DNA of 64,000 bases. It comes from Coprinus comatus. Its lineage: Eukaryota; Basidiomycota; Agaricomycetes; Agaricales; Agaricaceae. A program made the position numbers and the translations under genes. The DNA lies in contig JAWPGT010000015.1 of the NCBI GenBank assembly GCA_034638255.1, positions 248,001 through 312,000 on the forward strand, read 5' to 3'. The notes beneath the pieces are model-generated. The model saw only the letters and a program-made list of their open reading frames with translations, was not told the DNA's origin and searched no databases. Below are positions 1-11,963 of the stretch, piece after piece. Within the stretch, counting starts at the first letter, position 1. Each line of letters opens with the position of its first letter.

Positions 1-449
1 GGTTTCTTTTTCCCATCGTCGAATACAACAATACACAGTTTAGTATCGTCGAACAGATGAACTCGACTATTTAAATGACTGATCGGCCCACATACAAGAA
101 GCGGTCATGCGAAGACCACGGTATGAGGGAAACTTATCTTCTAGGCAAAGCTTTCTATTTTTATGTCTGCGCTTCAGACTTCTGGAAATAGAGAATCTTC
201 AAAAAGAAAGACCGGGTTTTGTAGTGGCTGACATCGTGTTTGACCACATGTAACGATTCTAGGTTCAAAAACCCATCTTTGGTACAATAACACTTACTTC
301 AAGCTTTCAAGAATGACTCAAAACTTTAACAGTATGTGATGGACTGAAACAGTACAAATCGATGCATATACCCAGGTGTTTATAATATTTCCTATGTAAC
401 GAAACTGAGGACTGAAAGACGCCTTCCTCCTATAATACTACCGATAACC
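1..449. other. Upstream region of first DUF6533-like copy
   Basis: No gene is seen here. It is A+T-rich and ends just before the ATG at 450. Presumably it holds the promoter and 5' UTR of the first family copy, but it does not carry the TTCGGGTA box seen upstream of copies 2-4. Confidence 0.5.
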
Positions 450-1612
450 ATGTCAACTGCAGTACCTAACCCCAATAACTACCTTAATCATCTCCTACCG
501 GAAGAGGCCTTTCAGTTTGAGGTTGCAAGAAATCTATGCTTGGCAGTCCTTGGAGTAAGAAATCGTGCAGACTCCGAATCTGTGAATGATCTTAATTGAT
601 AATACTATGCTCAGACCGCAATTTGGGATATTTTAGTATATATCCCAGAAGACATTAGGATCTTGCGTATGCAGAAGGGCGTACAAGCAGTGAATGTCAG
701 TTTCATAACTTCAAGGTCAGTTTGCAAATTTTTCCAATACATACTACTTGATTCAACTAAACATTGTTCCAGGGTATTCTCATTATGTTATGTACTTCTA
801 TCGGTCATAGAGAAAAGTGAGTCCAGTACTCAATCCAAGAACTTACACGGAAATGTTAATAGAGCTGACATCTAAAATGTTGTAGCTACTCCCGTTAGCA
901 ATTGTAATACTCTCATCATTAGTATTGGTTGTTGCGCAATCCTCTCGGCACTCTCTGTCACGTTCCTCTTCCTACGACGTTTACGTGCAGTATATGCTAA
1001 CCATCGATGGACCAAACGGTTCTTTTCCATCCTTTGGTTTGCTACAGGATCTACGGAAATAACAATGGTCATCGGTATAAGAGCAGCGCATATACCAGGA
1101 ACGAACTACTGTTTTGACTCTGAAGTCAAACATTATGTAGTTATAGGAGGTTTCATGCCTCTTATATTCGACACCCTCGTCTTCTTGGCAATATCTTACA
1201 AAATCGCTTCAACACACAGTATCGAGGATAGTAGAATATCTTGGAGGACACTCATATCTGGAAAAGCGCTTCCTAGACTTTCTCGTGCTATTCTCCAAGG
1301 AGGCCAACAATATTACCTGTAAGTTCATCCTCATTATAACACTCTCTGACCTTATGAGAATTCTTTAGGTTAACATCCCTTACTTTCGTTGTGTTACTGA
1401 TCCTACTCAGTCTTTCATCAATTCCGCCCATATACCGTACGATGTTTTCGTTCCCATCAGCATGTTTGGGAGCTTCAATGACATGTCGTGTTTATCGAAA
1501 TATCAAGCTCTTCGATTATAAAAGCGATCGAGCTCTACCTCCTGTGTCTGGTCTGAGATTTAAAGTATTCAAAACGGAAAATAAACCTGTGGAGACACAA
1601 GTGAGAGGGTGA
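450..1612 (+). CDS. DUF6533-like multi-pass membrane protein, copy 1
   Basis: Exons 450-554, 615-715, 773-816, 886-1318 and 1369-1612 join into an open 308-residue frame; all four introns are GT-AG (50-69 bp). The product is a multi-pass membrane protein with about six or seven hydrophobic segments. It opens with the family N-terminus (PNPNNYLNHL, then EEAFQFEVARN), followed by a WDILVY-IPEDIR stretch, an FLFLRR loop, MPLIFDTLVFLAISYK, LPRLSRAILQGGQQYYL and a cytosol-like CRVYRNIK motif after the last membrane span. The layout resembles the fungal DUF6533 group; no function is established and a receptor-like role would be guesswork. Five paralogues in this window share every intron position and phase. 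This copy is the most divergent: its tail is short and lacks the Q-L-P motif of the others. Confidence 0.85.
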
Positions 1613-1816
1613 CTCTAGGTCGCTTGGAAATGGTACTGGAGTTGGCTCCGATGCCTTGACAGTCGATGAAAGTCAACTAGCTTAATTGATGGGGATTGAG
1701 AATCTTATACGAGTAGTATCTAAATACAATATACGTGGATCATTGTACAAAACAAGAGAGCAACAATGAAATATAGAGAGCAAACAGGTAAACAAACTGA
1801 TCATAACCCCCCTCTA

Positions 1817-3080
1817 TTACTCTATCTTTTCGTCATGTTTATCCAAATCCTGCTCTACCCGTTCCAACAACATACTTGGTGCCACCACACCAATACTTAC
1901 AATAGGGCTTGCGAAAATTGTATATATTTTCTCATAGATCCACCTCTTACCTGGATTGAGGATTATCCAGATAATGAAAGAGATTGTGGTCCATATGACG
2001 TCAAAGCCGATACTCGATTGAGCGGGGTGTGAGTACAAGATATCTTTAGCTTGTGTAATGAAAGTCAACGGGCGGATCCAAGTATCGGTTTGAGTCATCG
2101 ATAAAAGGCCACTTCCATCATAGATGGTATGGGCACGCGAGAGGACACCAGCGAAGTAGGAGATAAGATATACGTAGGACAGTGACATTGAAAAGCGGGA
2201 TTTTTGGAAGGGAGTGTTGGAGAGTAATGGAAGGAAAAGGATACCATGCATTGCGAGTAGGTTTGGGAGGAAGGTGGTGTCATCAGTGAATGGAACAAGC
2301 AGTACGTTGATGAGAGAAAGGAAAATGCTGAACCAAAGTAGAGGAGGGACTTGTGATTCGTCATCGGTTGAATTTTCTTTTTCCTTGGGCGGAGATTTCA
2401 CTTTTGGGCTAAGTAGAATAGCGATGTTGAAGATGTTGTAAGCTACCGATATAGCAACGAGTTGTCCAGAAGCATGTAGGCCCAAGGATATTTAATGCGA
2501 TGTTGTCGACCTAAAGAACGGTTGACGTCAGTATGGGAAATGAGTGGTAATTATGCGCTTCACAAACTTTTTGTAGCGATATAAGCCGTCCAAGCGCCAA
2601 CGGTGAAGAAACATATTTGTTCACCCCACCACCAGTTAAGTGAACCAACACATACAACTTTCCATGCTTGTTCAAACAACCCTGAATTTTCCAACCATGC
2701 TGATAACCTCTCAATGGGTTCCGTGTGAGGTGTAGTCAAAAGACTTTTCTCAAAGTTCATAAAACTCCACTGAAATTATTTGTCAACATAAAATCCAACT
2801 TTTCCTGTCAATTTCACTCACATGTAAGAATTTCAGCATGTCTACCATTCAGACCGTCAATTTAGTTCCTTTAAAAAAGGCAACACAGATACTTACAATA
2901 CCACGTATGTGCAAACGAACACGCGGTCAACGCGCTGTATATCACAAGTTGTTTGCTATATGATGATGGTCTAGTGTGTTTCTTTCCTGTCGAAATGAGG
3001 TTTTTTATAATGACAAAGAAAAGGGCAAGAATAATGGAAAAGTAAGAGACAAATATCGTCAATGCTATAACTGAGGCCAT
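1817..3080 (-). CDS. Uncharacterised fungal multi-pass membrane protein, frame interrupted
   Basis: On the minus strand I join exons 3080-2897, a 20-nt microexon 2841-2822, 2769-2568 and 2510-1817. An in-frame ATG at 3119 is an alternative start. The protein would have about eight hydrophobic segments, an N-terminal anchor, a conserved HTWYYM-WSF transition across the microexon, a WWWGEQ motif, and an acidic patch before the last five spans. I recognise the pattern as a widespread but unnamed fungal membrane family. The frame breaks at about 2466: upstream codons read PWAYMLL and downstream codons read GQLVAISVAYN, but one G is missing between them (GGG reduced to GG). With one extra base the gene would be intact; as written it would truncate. 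It is either a recent pseudogene or a sequence error. Confidence 0.6.
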
Positions 3081-3220
3081 AGTGGAAGAGGATAAGACTC
3101 CTGATGACAGGGGCATCAACGAAAGTGTTAAAAATACATGTTCCCACGCATAAGATTATTTCAAGGCGTTTATTTATAACGAACTCTTTCTTCCCTCATA
3201 CTGACTTGCCAGCCGTAAGC

Positions 3221-5132
3221 ATGTTTCGCCTTCGGTCCCTACGACTGTTTACAACTAGAGTCTCTCTGCCTTTACTCTATCCTCGCTGTCCACTCTCTTC
3301 GCTCAACCCCTCCTTCACGAGGAACTTCACCGTGACGACCAGTCGCCTAGCTTCTCGTCAACTTACTAATAGGATGGACCCAAAGTCTCTCATGATGGAT
3401 CTGGGGAGTGACCTCTTCAACTATACTTCCGGACGTTCCCTGTACCCCTCTTATATCTTGTCTCGACTTTGTCTAACTCGTAATGTGTACTCAGCGCCAA
3501 CGAAGCCCTTCGCCTCCAAGAGCGCAGGCGCGTCTTTAACATCCCCGGACTCTTTAAAATTGTTGCCAATACACTTAACTGCAAGGCTGAAGAGATTGTC
3601 TCTTTTCGAAAGCTCGGAGAGGGTGTCCTCAACCGTATCTTTCTCATCACCTTAGAAAACAACTTCCAGCTTGTTGCGCGTATCCCATATACCATACTTA
3701 TTCCAAAAGGGTATGCTCTTGCCAGTGAAGTAGCTACCATGGACTTTCTTCGTTCCAAGGGGCTTCCAATTCCCAAAGTCTACGGATATTCCCTTACGGC
3801 TAAGAACGAGGCTGAGACGGAATATATTCTCATGGAGTATATCGAAGGCACCGATTTGAGCCAGATATGGTTCGACCTCAAGGAAGATGAGATTATCTCG
3901 CTTATGGACCAGGTCGCCAAGGTCGAATCTACCATGATGTCCATTTCTTTTCCCGTCGGCGGGAGCATCTACTACCCCAGAGACTTGAAGGAGCTGGCTG
4001 GGAATGAGGGCATTCTACTCGACGTCGAGGGCAAGGAGAAATTTTGTATAGGACCTGATGTAGGGGTACAGCTCTGGTATGGACGAAGGGAACAACTAGA
4101 CGTATTCCGTGGACCATGTATGTCGCACCTCTTCTATTTCTCCTGCCTCTTAAGTCATTGATAACCATAGATAAAGACACCAAATCGGTACTCGTTGCGG
4201 GAGCTGAGAAAGAGCTCGCCTACCTCAACCAATTTGGCTCACCGAGGGAACCCTACCAACGCTTCCGAAGGGAGTACTATAACTACAAGAAGCAGCCACC
4301 GTCGGACCATATCAAGAGTCTTGGTCGCTATCTCCGTCTTGCACCTTCGCTTGTGCCAGACGATGACTCCCTCAACGCTTTCTGCATCCGTCACCCCAAC
4401 CTCACCCACAGTAACATCAAGGTTTCGGCTGATTCCAGCGGCTTGCAAATCCTTGGCATCTTGGACTGGCAGCATGCTGTTATCCTACCTCTCTTCCTCC
4501 ATGCTGATATGCCCCAAGTAATACAGAATGAAGAAGATGAAGTGTCTCGAAGCATGACCAAACCTAAACTACCGGACGACTTTGACAAGTTACCGGAAGA
4601 AAATCAAGAATGGGAGAGGGAGTTTTTCCGTCGTCGTCTTGTTCACTATCATTACAACCTCAGTACAGCGACATTCAACAGGATCCACTACAAGGGTCTG
4701 GTCTATCCGATGAACTCCGTCCGTCGCCGCATTTTCAATCATGCAACTGCCATGTGGGAGGGTGAGACAATCAACCTACTCTACATGTTGATATATATGG
4801 TGTCTAGTTGGGAGAGTTTTTCGAAGGATGGGACGCCATGTCCTGTCGTGTTCACGGAAGACGAGAAAGCTGCAGCGGAGAAGTTGTATCAAGATCTCAT
4901 GGGTGTAGAAATGGGTGAGATTTGGCTGAAGCAGAATGTCGGCTATGGAGGGGAGACCTGGGTGCCCGTCACTCGCTACGAGGATGCCAAGGCATCCAGT
5001 GAGGAGATGAAACGGATATTGTTGAAGGCGTATGAGGAGGATGAAGAGACGACAGAGGAGATGTACGCTGTGATCGAGGCGAACTGGCCCTTGGATGATA
5101 TGGATGAAGAGGAGTTAGAGGAGTATAAGTAA
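3221..5132 (+). CDS. AIM9: AIM9-like mitochondrial protein, aminoglycoside-phosphotransferase/kinase fold
   Basis: Exons 3221-3441, 3495-4117 and 4171-5132 (two 53-bp introns) encode 601 residues. The N-terminus is rich in Arg, Ser and Thr with no acidic residues for about 45 positions, as in a mitochondrial presequence. Then come FNYTSGR, a glycine-rich LGEGVLNRIF loop, LVARIPY, PIPKVYGY, ILMEYIEGTDL, an IRHPNLTHSN loop and LGILDWQH. This order matches the fungal AIM9/FMP29 group of phosphotransferase-fold proteins, which act in mitochondrial inheritance in yeast; the substrate is unknown. The catalytic loop reads H-P-N where the kinase fold normally has H-x-D, so activity may be altered. 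The DWQ metal-binding motif is kept. The C-terminal tail is very acidic. I chose the ATG at 3221 because the presequence starts there; an in-frame ATG also lies at 3104. Confidence 0.88.
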
Positions 5133-6027
5133 GCGATCGACCTGTTACCTATTCTGTGATGTTATTATCTACCTGCTGTCGAATTCATCACTACTCAGAC
5201 TCTTTCGCAAGGACTGTCAGCGGAAACTTGTTTTCGATGAGGGACACGCCATAGATGTCTTTCTTTATTATGGTCGTATCGCGAATGTTCAGATTAGTCT
5301 CACCGTCACTTATCCATCTTTTCAATGAATATACTTGCTTGTTCTCTCCTTCAAAAACGGAGCTTATATCTTGACCCTATCTTACTGTTCGTTTCAGCGG
5401 ATAGAGAGTACATCCCTGGGAGTTAACTTCACGTCATTGGGCCGTCAATATTTAATTCAACACATTACATCGTGAGTTCCAACGACTCCATCAACACTTA
5501 AACGCTATACTTGCATAGCATTCTTCCGGCATACTATGATTTCGGGATCATCTATCATTATATATCAGAAATGAATCAATGATCCGTCACTGCTGAAACC
5601 CTTTTCACACTTGGTGTTGGTGTGTTCCGATATTCAAGAACTCAAGCTCTCAAGAGTGTGATTAATATATTCCTTTCAATCTTTACACGGAATGAACAGC
5701 TTCGACTTCTTTCAGGTTCTATCCGGGAGATATACTTCTAGATTCACCACAGAACTTTGCTAAGTGGCTGAGCGCTAAGACGCACTTCTTATCAGTGTTC
5801 TAAATTCCCATATTGGCTCTAGGCTTGATCATGATAAAACCCCACTCGGAACATAGCACCTGACCTAAGTAAACCGGATAATACGGGAAGGAGATGATAG
5901 TGATACTTACCTCACTTCTAACACCTTGAACTTCGGGTACTACCGATGTATTTATAATTTTCATTCCCATGATACCTGAGAGAGGAGCTGCGCCATACTA
6001 TGTCTTTCTTCTCTAACGCTGACGGCC
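5133..6027. other. Intergenic region with promoter of copy 2
   Basis: No gene seen. The part around 5720-5830 resembles 22985-23110 upstream of copy 4 (both contain a ctttgctaagtggct stretch), so duplication included upstream DNA. A TTCGGGTA box lies at 5932-5939. Confidence 0.5.
5932..5939 (+). promoter_or_regulatory. TTCGGGTA box upstream of copy 2
   Basis: The same 8-mer occurs 96, 129 and 137 bp before the ATG of copies 2, 3 and 4. It is a candidate shared control site. This is inferred from conservation only; no binding factor is known. Confidence 0.35.
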
Positions 6028-7264
6028 ATGTCGACCGTGGTTCTCAATCCAGATAACTACTTAAATCATCTCCCCCCAACAGAAGCATTTCAGTTTGAGG
6101 TTGCAAGAAATGTTTACGTGGCTGTCCTTGGAGTAAGGAGTCATAGGGATCATACCAAATATAAAAGTAGGACTGATCATTCGTTTTGGCAGGCAGCAAT
6201 TTGGGATATTCTAGTTTATCTTCCAGAAGATATTAGGATTTTGCGTTTGCAAAAAGGTTTACAACTGGTGAACGTTTGTTTCGTGACTTCTAGGTGAGAC
6301 GGGAACTCTATGGCTTGTGTAATAGACTGACTCATTTACAAAAGATTATTCGCCTTATGCTATGTCATCCTAGCCGTGTTAGAGAAAAGTGAGTCTCTCA
6401 GTCAGCTACATGGATAACAAACTACGTTCTTATAGTCGCACTTTCGCAGCTACGCCTATTGACAACTGTGATGCCCTCTTGATTAGTACTGGGTGTTGCC
6501 TCATCATCTCAGTCTTTTCCACTAATTTCCTCTTCCTCCGGCGCGTACAAGCGGTATATGCCGAGAATCGATGGATAAAACGATTCTTCTTCGTTCTATG
6601 GGCTGCCACGGGGTCAACAGAGATCACAGTCGCCGTTGGTGTACGAGCAACACACATACCAGGGACAAGGTATTGCTTTGACTCAAGCGTCCAAAACTAT
6701 GTAATTGTAGGGGGTTTCATGCCTCTTATATTTGACACGCTTGTATTCCTGGCAATATCTTACAAAATCGCTTCGACGTACAATGCCGAAGACAGTGGAA
6801 TATCTTGGGGGACAATGGTATCTGGGAAAGCTCTTCCTCGACTCTCTCGTGCTGTACTCCAAGGAGGTCAACAATATTATCTGTGAGTTGCAAGCTCTCC
6901 TTCATTTGCGATATAGACCCTGACGACTTTGGATCCTAGCATATCATCCATCTCGTACATTGTATTGGTGATAATGCTTAGCCTACCATCAATGCCGCCC
7001 ATATATCACAACCTGCTTGCTTTCCCAACAGTATCCTTGGCAGCTTCGATGGCATGTCGGGTTTATCGAAATATAAAGCTCCTGGATTATTATCAAGATG
7101 GGACGCTAGCACCAGTGTCTGACATTCGATTTGCGGGATTTCAAACGACGGCACATAAACGTGAGCAATTGCCCACCACCAGGTCCAGTAGTACCCAGAT
7201 GATGAACACTCGAACTACTACCACTCTATGTGTTGGTTCTGAAGGAGGCGTTCCCGAAAACTAG
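6028..7264 (+). CDS. DUF6533-like multi-pass membrane protein, copy 2
   Basis: Exons 6028-6132, 6193-6293, 6345-6388, 6450-6882 and 6940-7264 give 335 residues with no frame break. The first four exons are 105, 101, 44 and 433 nt, identical in length and phase to copies 1, 3, 4 and 5, which fixes the start at the ATG of MSTVVLNPDNY. All family landmarks are present: WDILVYLPEDIR, LFALCYVILAVLEK, the FLFLRRVQAVYAE loop, MPLIFDTLVFLAISYK, LPRLSRAVLQGGQQYYL and MACRVYRNIKLLDYY. Its C-terminal tail after the last span is the longest of the six, rich in Thr and Ser, and polar, so it is probably cytosolic and unstructured. Function unknown. Confidence 0.88.
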
Positions 7265-7603
7265 TGTGGATTAGGATGGCTTCGGATTGTTGATAGGGAT
7301 TATACCATAAAAAATGTCGCATTTTGTATATTATGGATTCGCGCTTGATTATTACTAATTGTTAATCTGGTACGAGAATTCCTTCACAACATTTCACTTC
7401 AACTTATGATTCTTTGCTTGTCAACTAGTCCTCTGGCCACATTCTGACAGACTTAGATACCGGAATTACTTCTACATGTTTTACATATAATTTTACACTA
7501 TGCAATCAAAGTTTACTCTTTGGTATGCTACATTTATCTAATCCATTTTTTCAAGCTGGTTATTGAGGTAATGCCGACTTGCGAGAGAGAATTTCCAAAG
7601 CGA

Positions 7604-8352
7604 CTAATTCCGGGTCGACGTTAATGTCGGTTCACTTGAAGACGATGGTGCCTATTAACGGAGAAAAAAGGACTACATGTTAGAAAGTAACGAAGAAGGC
7701 GGTGTATGATCTCTTTGTTGGTATGGTAAAGGGCAAGCATCATACATACCGGCGTTTGTGATTGTCCTTCAATTTCATCATCCATCCGCCCAACCGTATC
7801 CAAGCAACTTGTCAAAGAATCACTTGTACCAGTACGATTAACAATAGTGCGTTGTGTTTGGCCGGGACTTTGACCGACTATTGTTCCATCGTCCAGTGAA
7901 TCCAAAGATGTGGTAGAAACGTTGATGTTGAGGTCCATGCCCAATTTTTTCTCCAAACTCTGACCCTTAGCCATGTGTTGGTTATGGATTTTCAGTAACG
8001 CATCAATGTTTTGACTTGAGCTGGGTAGAAGGAATGGATCTGTTCTAGAATCAATGGTATCACTATAACTCGGAAGCTGCGGTGATACTGAAACGGAGTC
8101 ACGATCCGAGTCTGAGTATCCACCAGTGCCTCGTTGAAAGGAATCAAAGTCCGAGTCGTTAGAGTTGACGGGAAGATATATTCTGCCTTCATCATCATCA
8201 TCAGATGACCCAGAGTCATTCCCAGCTATGGAGATGAAGATGAGAGTGAGCATTGAAAAGAAGGCGAGGATGATGAAAAAGGATAGGATGACAGGATTTT
8301 TCAGGATGTTTTTGCCGAGGTTCGCGAAATCGGCAAATGCTGTGGGACGCAT
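7604..8352 (-). CDS. Small acidic single-pass membrane protein, unknown
   Basis: Reads from the ATG at 8352 leftwards. Residues about 16-43 form one strong hydrophobic segment preceded by lysine and arginine, then a run of Ser and Asp (GSSDDDDEG) and a long Ser/Asp/Thr-rich polar region without a recognisable domain. This suggests a single-pass protein of an internal or plasma membrane with a disordered tail. Two endings are possible. If a GTATGT-AG intron at 7749-7652 is removed, the protein is 216 residues and ends in an Ser/Pro/Thr tail with a stop at 7604. If it is retained, the frame runs on to a stop at 7621 and gives 243 residues with a Arg/His-rich tail. I prefer the spliced form because the donor is canonical and the composition stays uniform. 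Confidence 0.55.
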
Positions 8353-10215
8353 GGTGATGTAGTGCTGCTGGTGTGTTGCGAAAGGATGGCTCGTTGAGGT
8401 ACAGATATGGCTTTATATGAAGAACGGCCTTTTAGCCCGAACTCGCTTGAAACACGGATTCCAGTGCTCACTGTAGGCAAGAGACAAGTGGTCGCGTGGT
8501 GTGAGGGAGGTTACTACCCTTGTGCACCACAATCATATATATAGTTCCCCTGACTTTCAATGTGACTTTGAAACCAATGCCTGTTCCTAACCAGCGTAAA
8601 GTGGGATAATGTGCTGCGCATATCAGGCCCTGACACAGCATTATTGAAAGAATAGATAATCTATTTTAATCAACGGTGACATAGTTGCGATCAGGAAGCC
8701 CAAAGAAGGGTTTTTGACTTGAGTGAGGCTTGTCTTGTCATATCGTGGAACAGCTGTGGGATATTTTTTCCAACGGGCGGTCTCAGTGGTTCATGGTAAA
8801 CATGTAAAGGCATTAGGTTCTTTGAATTAGACTTCTCTGAATACTACACTGCCTATTGACAACCCAATGCGGCTGGCATGGTCGTTTTGCAGGGAATATT
8901 GGTTCTGTAGACTGGGAAGGAGTCTGACTGGTTTGTAACGATTGCCTTAATACTAGTACATATATACTTCTAAAGGATTCAGACAAGCTCCGAGTTATTA
9001 ATGTATAGTAAATAAATACGTGACGATTTGTACAGAGCAATGATGGGTAAGCAGTCGGAAACTTGGCAATGGTTCAATGGAATTGACAATTGGACTGGCA
9101 CGTCATATGTATCTCTTCATACTAGCACGAGGTGCTGAGCACCGGAGGGTCTCATGACTGGTCAATGTCTTTTACTAGTATATAATTGAAGAAACTGACT
9201 CCTTATGAGTCTTTATTAATTTAACCTCCGAGCCTACCGCGTAGGATTGAGTGTACAGGTGCATTTCAAGATGCAGTAATAATATGCAATACGGTGGCTG
9301 CAGTGGTCGTCTAATACGATTGGAGTAAATAGTCGCACTCAACGTAGTGAAATCAATAATTGGATTGAAAATATTAAGATTCCATTGAATCTGAATGCGT
9401 ATTTTTATTCATTGCTTTTTGCTTTCTTCCAGGCCAATAGTGTACCATATTAATCAAGTGAGGTAGAATTCATCGGAATTATGTTGTGGGATACTGCGAG
9501 AAGATTCGAAGCTGATTCCCTCCAACTAAGAACTTGATCAAACTTGAATACGCCATTGAGAATCCGCTGTCTTGAAGCTTGATCCGCTATATCGGCTGGT
9601 AACCCCTGGCGCAAACACAAGATTATTTTTGCTTCAACAATCGGACTAATCTGATTCTTTTAGTATGCTAGCACAGTCTACCCTCAGCATATAACACTAG
9701 TGTATGAGTGTGTCATCACAAGCCTAAAGGGTTAGCATATTGGAGTTCGTGCATTCTCTGAATGCTCTGAATGCCACCTCCGCCGCACTGTTTTGTTATC
9801 TTATTGTACGTACATCCAGAACATTTAAGTATTTGTAACTCGAAGTTGTGTCACAGAACCAGTCCAATCTTATTAGTGTGCGCGTAGGTGTTATAAACGT
9901 CTCAGGACAGCCATCACGATGTAAAGTTGTATTGAAGTTAGTATTTTTTTTGGGTTAGCCTGGTTGTTCCTGAACCTCTTTACAACCTTGTTTGACCTCG
10001 ATCGTTCAAAAGGCAAGTCAATCATTCAATTCAGGCGGTTTTAATATATGAACTCCACACATTTTAAGTAGTCATTTGTATTCCATTCGGAGCTGATGCG
10101 GCGGGGCGCATCTCACCGAACGGACGACCGAGAGAAGGAAGCCACGATACTTCACGCCTCCTGTCAGAATTAGTCTAAGCCTCAGTCGAGGATACCACGT
10201 GGGCAAGAAAGAAGG
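8353..10215. other. Gene-free spacer
   Basis: About 1.9 kb of A+T-rich DNA. I see no supported coding exon, RNA gene or repeat. It separates divergently transcribed genes (minus at 8352, plus at 10326), so both promoters must lie within it. Confidence 0.5.
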
Positions 10216-10325
10216 ATGATGGGATGATGTATAAAGAGGGTCAACTCAAGCGTTTTGAACTCTGGGGCAACTACCATTGGGAGACTTTCTGTCTATTCAA
10301 GTCCGACCCTCGCGACAATCTTACT

Positions 10326-11048
10326 ATGTACTACGCCATGCTAATGCCTCTTCGCTTCTTGCTTGGATTACTCATTATATTCACGACTATCGCAATGAAT
10401 CTTGCTGCACCTATTGCAGTAGATTCATTGATGACGAATACTCTTGCTTACAACTTCACACTCTCCGCTTTCAACCTCTCACTTCCAAATTCTGAATCGA
10501 ATGGCGCTGCCTTGGTACTTGGGCAGAATGGTTTGTTGGCCACGTTTGTCACCCGACCATGCCTCACATTTTCCTGGCCTACAGGCGCAACCGCAGGTGT
10601 TATACCCCATGTCACATCGGTAGGATATAAATAACGTCCTCCGAAAAAAAACCGCGTCTTAATCGTTCTGCAGACTCGTGCATCATACCCATATGACGAC
10701 TTTCCATCATTAGCTTTGACTGATGGAACCTTACGAGCTTTCCGACAAGATGGTTCATGGAATACCAACGCAACAGAAGTTAGGAATGGTGGTGCGTTAG
10801 TGTGGATAACCACTGTTCGTTATGCTCGACCTGCACCGGAGATCTACACCGCTATTACCATTCCCTTGGCAAAGTATCCTATACTCGCTGCAAATGGAAG
10901 AGCTGATCTTTGGTCTTTATGTCCGTTCAATGGGAGGTTGAGTCAGACAAACGTCATGTTCAATATTTCGGGTTCTACAACGGGTACTAATAGTGGGTTT
11001 GACCCTGCCTCTTGTTATCGTGTGATCTTGTTTATGGTTCACACTTGA
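10326..11048 (+). CDS. Putative secreted protein of unknown function
   Basis: Exons 10326-10619 and 10674-11048 are joined by a 54-bp GTAGGA-CAG intron that preserves the frame (222 residues). An ATG at 10326, 10338 or 10344 each gives a typical signal peptide: a hydrophobic LLGLLII core followed by A-rich residues. An upstream in-frame ATG at 10224 would bury it, so I prefer the later starts. The mature part has several N-glycosylation sequons (NFT, NLS, NAT) and aromatic and Gly/Ser-rich stretches. No family is recognised. The end is uncertain: a further intron after SCY (GTGTGA donor, cag acceptor near 11126) would replace the last residues by a short tail ending in KDPSCL. Confidence 0.5.
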
Positions 11049-11291
11049 AAGGAACGGAAAAGAGTTGGTATTTCGTGGACTTTAACTTCGTTATACTGTA
11101 TTGATGAATGAGTACTTATTTCCAGGAGTACCTCTCACCAAAGACCCTTCTTGCCTCTAGGACTTTTATCATACTACCTGTATAGTGGATTTCTCAATAA
11201 CAAATTTTCTACATTATCACAACAAAACAAAAATTGATTGTCCAACATGCAATCAGTAAAAGCTAGTACACCAAAAAACATCGCGGGAGGT

Positions 11292-11770
11292 TTAAAGGCT
11301 AACAGAGTTACAGCCAATAGCAACCGCTCCACCTGAACAGCATTAATGAGTACTCTACAATAAGCACGGGAAAGACGGCCGCGACATACCCCATTTACTC
11401 TGGTTGCAACAGACAGCCTGAGAGGTACTACATTACACAGCGTATCAAAGATTTGAGATGTTCAACAATCAAACCTCATGTCAAAAGAAGAAAACGTATG
11501 TATAAACACTTACCAATGACCTCCTGAACCAAGTCCTACTCCAGTGATAGGAGTACATTGGACACCAACCATGCCAGTTACATCTCCCAAAGCAATTCCG
11601 TTCTGTGTCAACGCCTTGATTGCCTTGGGATTTTTGGAGGAATAGACCTGCTTGCAACACTCCATTGAACCAGTGTTGCAACTACCCGTCGCAGCCACAC
11701 CGGAGGTGCTGGTAAAGGCGAGGCCAGCGATCAAGGCAGTGGCCATCTTGAGGAAGGTGGAAAAAAACAT
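11292..11770 (-). CDS. Class I hydrophobin
   Basis: Exons 11770-11514, 11427-11390 and 11332-11292 on the minus strand encode 111 residues. A signal peptide (residues about 1-26, ALIAGLAFTSTSGVAA) leads into the eight-cysteine hydrophobin pattern: C31, C38-C39, C72, C86, C92-C93 and C106, that is C-x6-CC-x32-C-x13-C-x5-CC-x12-C. This spacing is class I, which in basidiomycetes self-assembles into water-repellent layers on aerial hyphae and spores. GDVTGMVGVQC and the closing AIGCNSVSL are typical. Introns of 86 and 57 bp at the usual positions near the C-terminus support the model. A possible TATA box lies about 185 bp upstream of the ATG. It appears to be a lone copy here. Confidence 0.95.
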
Positions 11771-11952
11771 CGCTTTTCTTGTATAATTTGGACGTCAATG
11801 ATAATTGACAAAAGAGGGAATGTCAGAAAACGAGAGGATAGGGAGCTCAAGTAGTATAGAAAGATGGTTAGAGTGGGTTGTGGCAATCTGGGTTTTGAGC
11901 TCAGCGGATATGTGGACGAAGTTCTGGAGTTCTCTAATCCTTGTACTTGGTC

Positions 11953-11963
11953 CTTTTTATAAT
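11953..11963 (-). promoter_or_regulatory. Possible TATA box of hydrophobin gene
   Basis: The minus strand reads attataaaaag here, about 185 bp before the hydrophobin ATG at 11770. It fits a TATA element if the 5' UTR is moderately long; position and motif are the only evidence. Confidence 0.35.
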
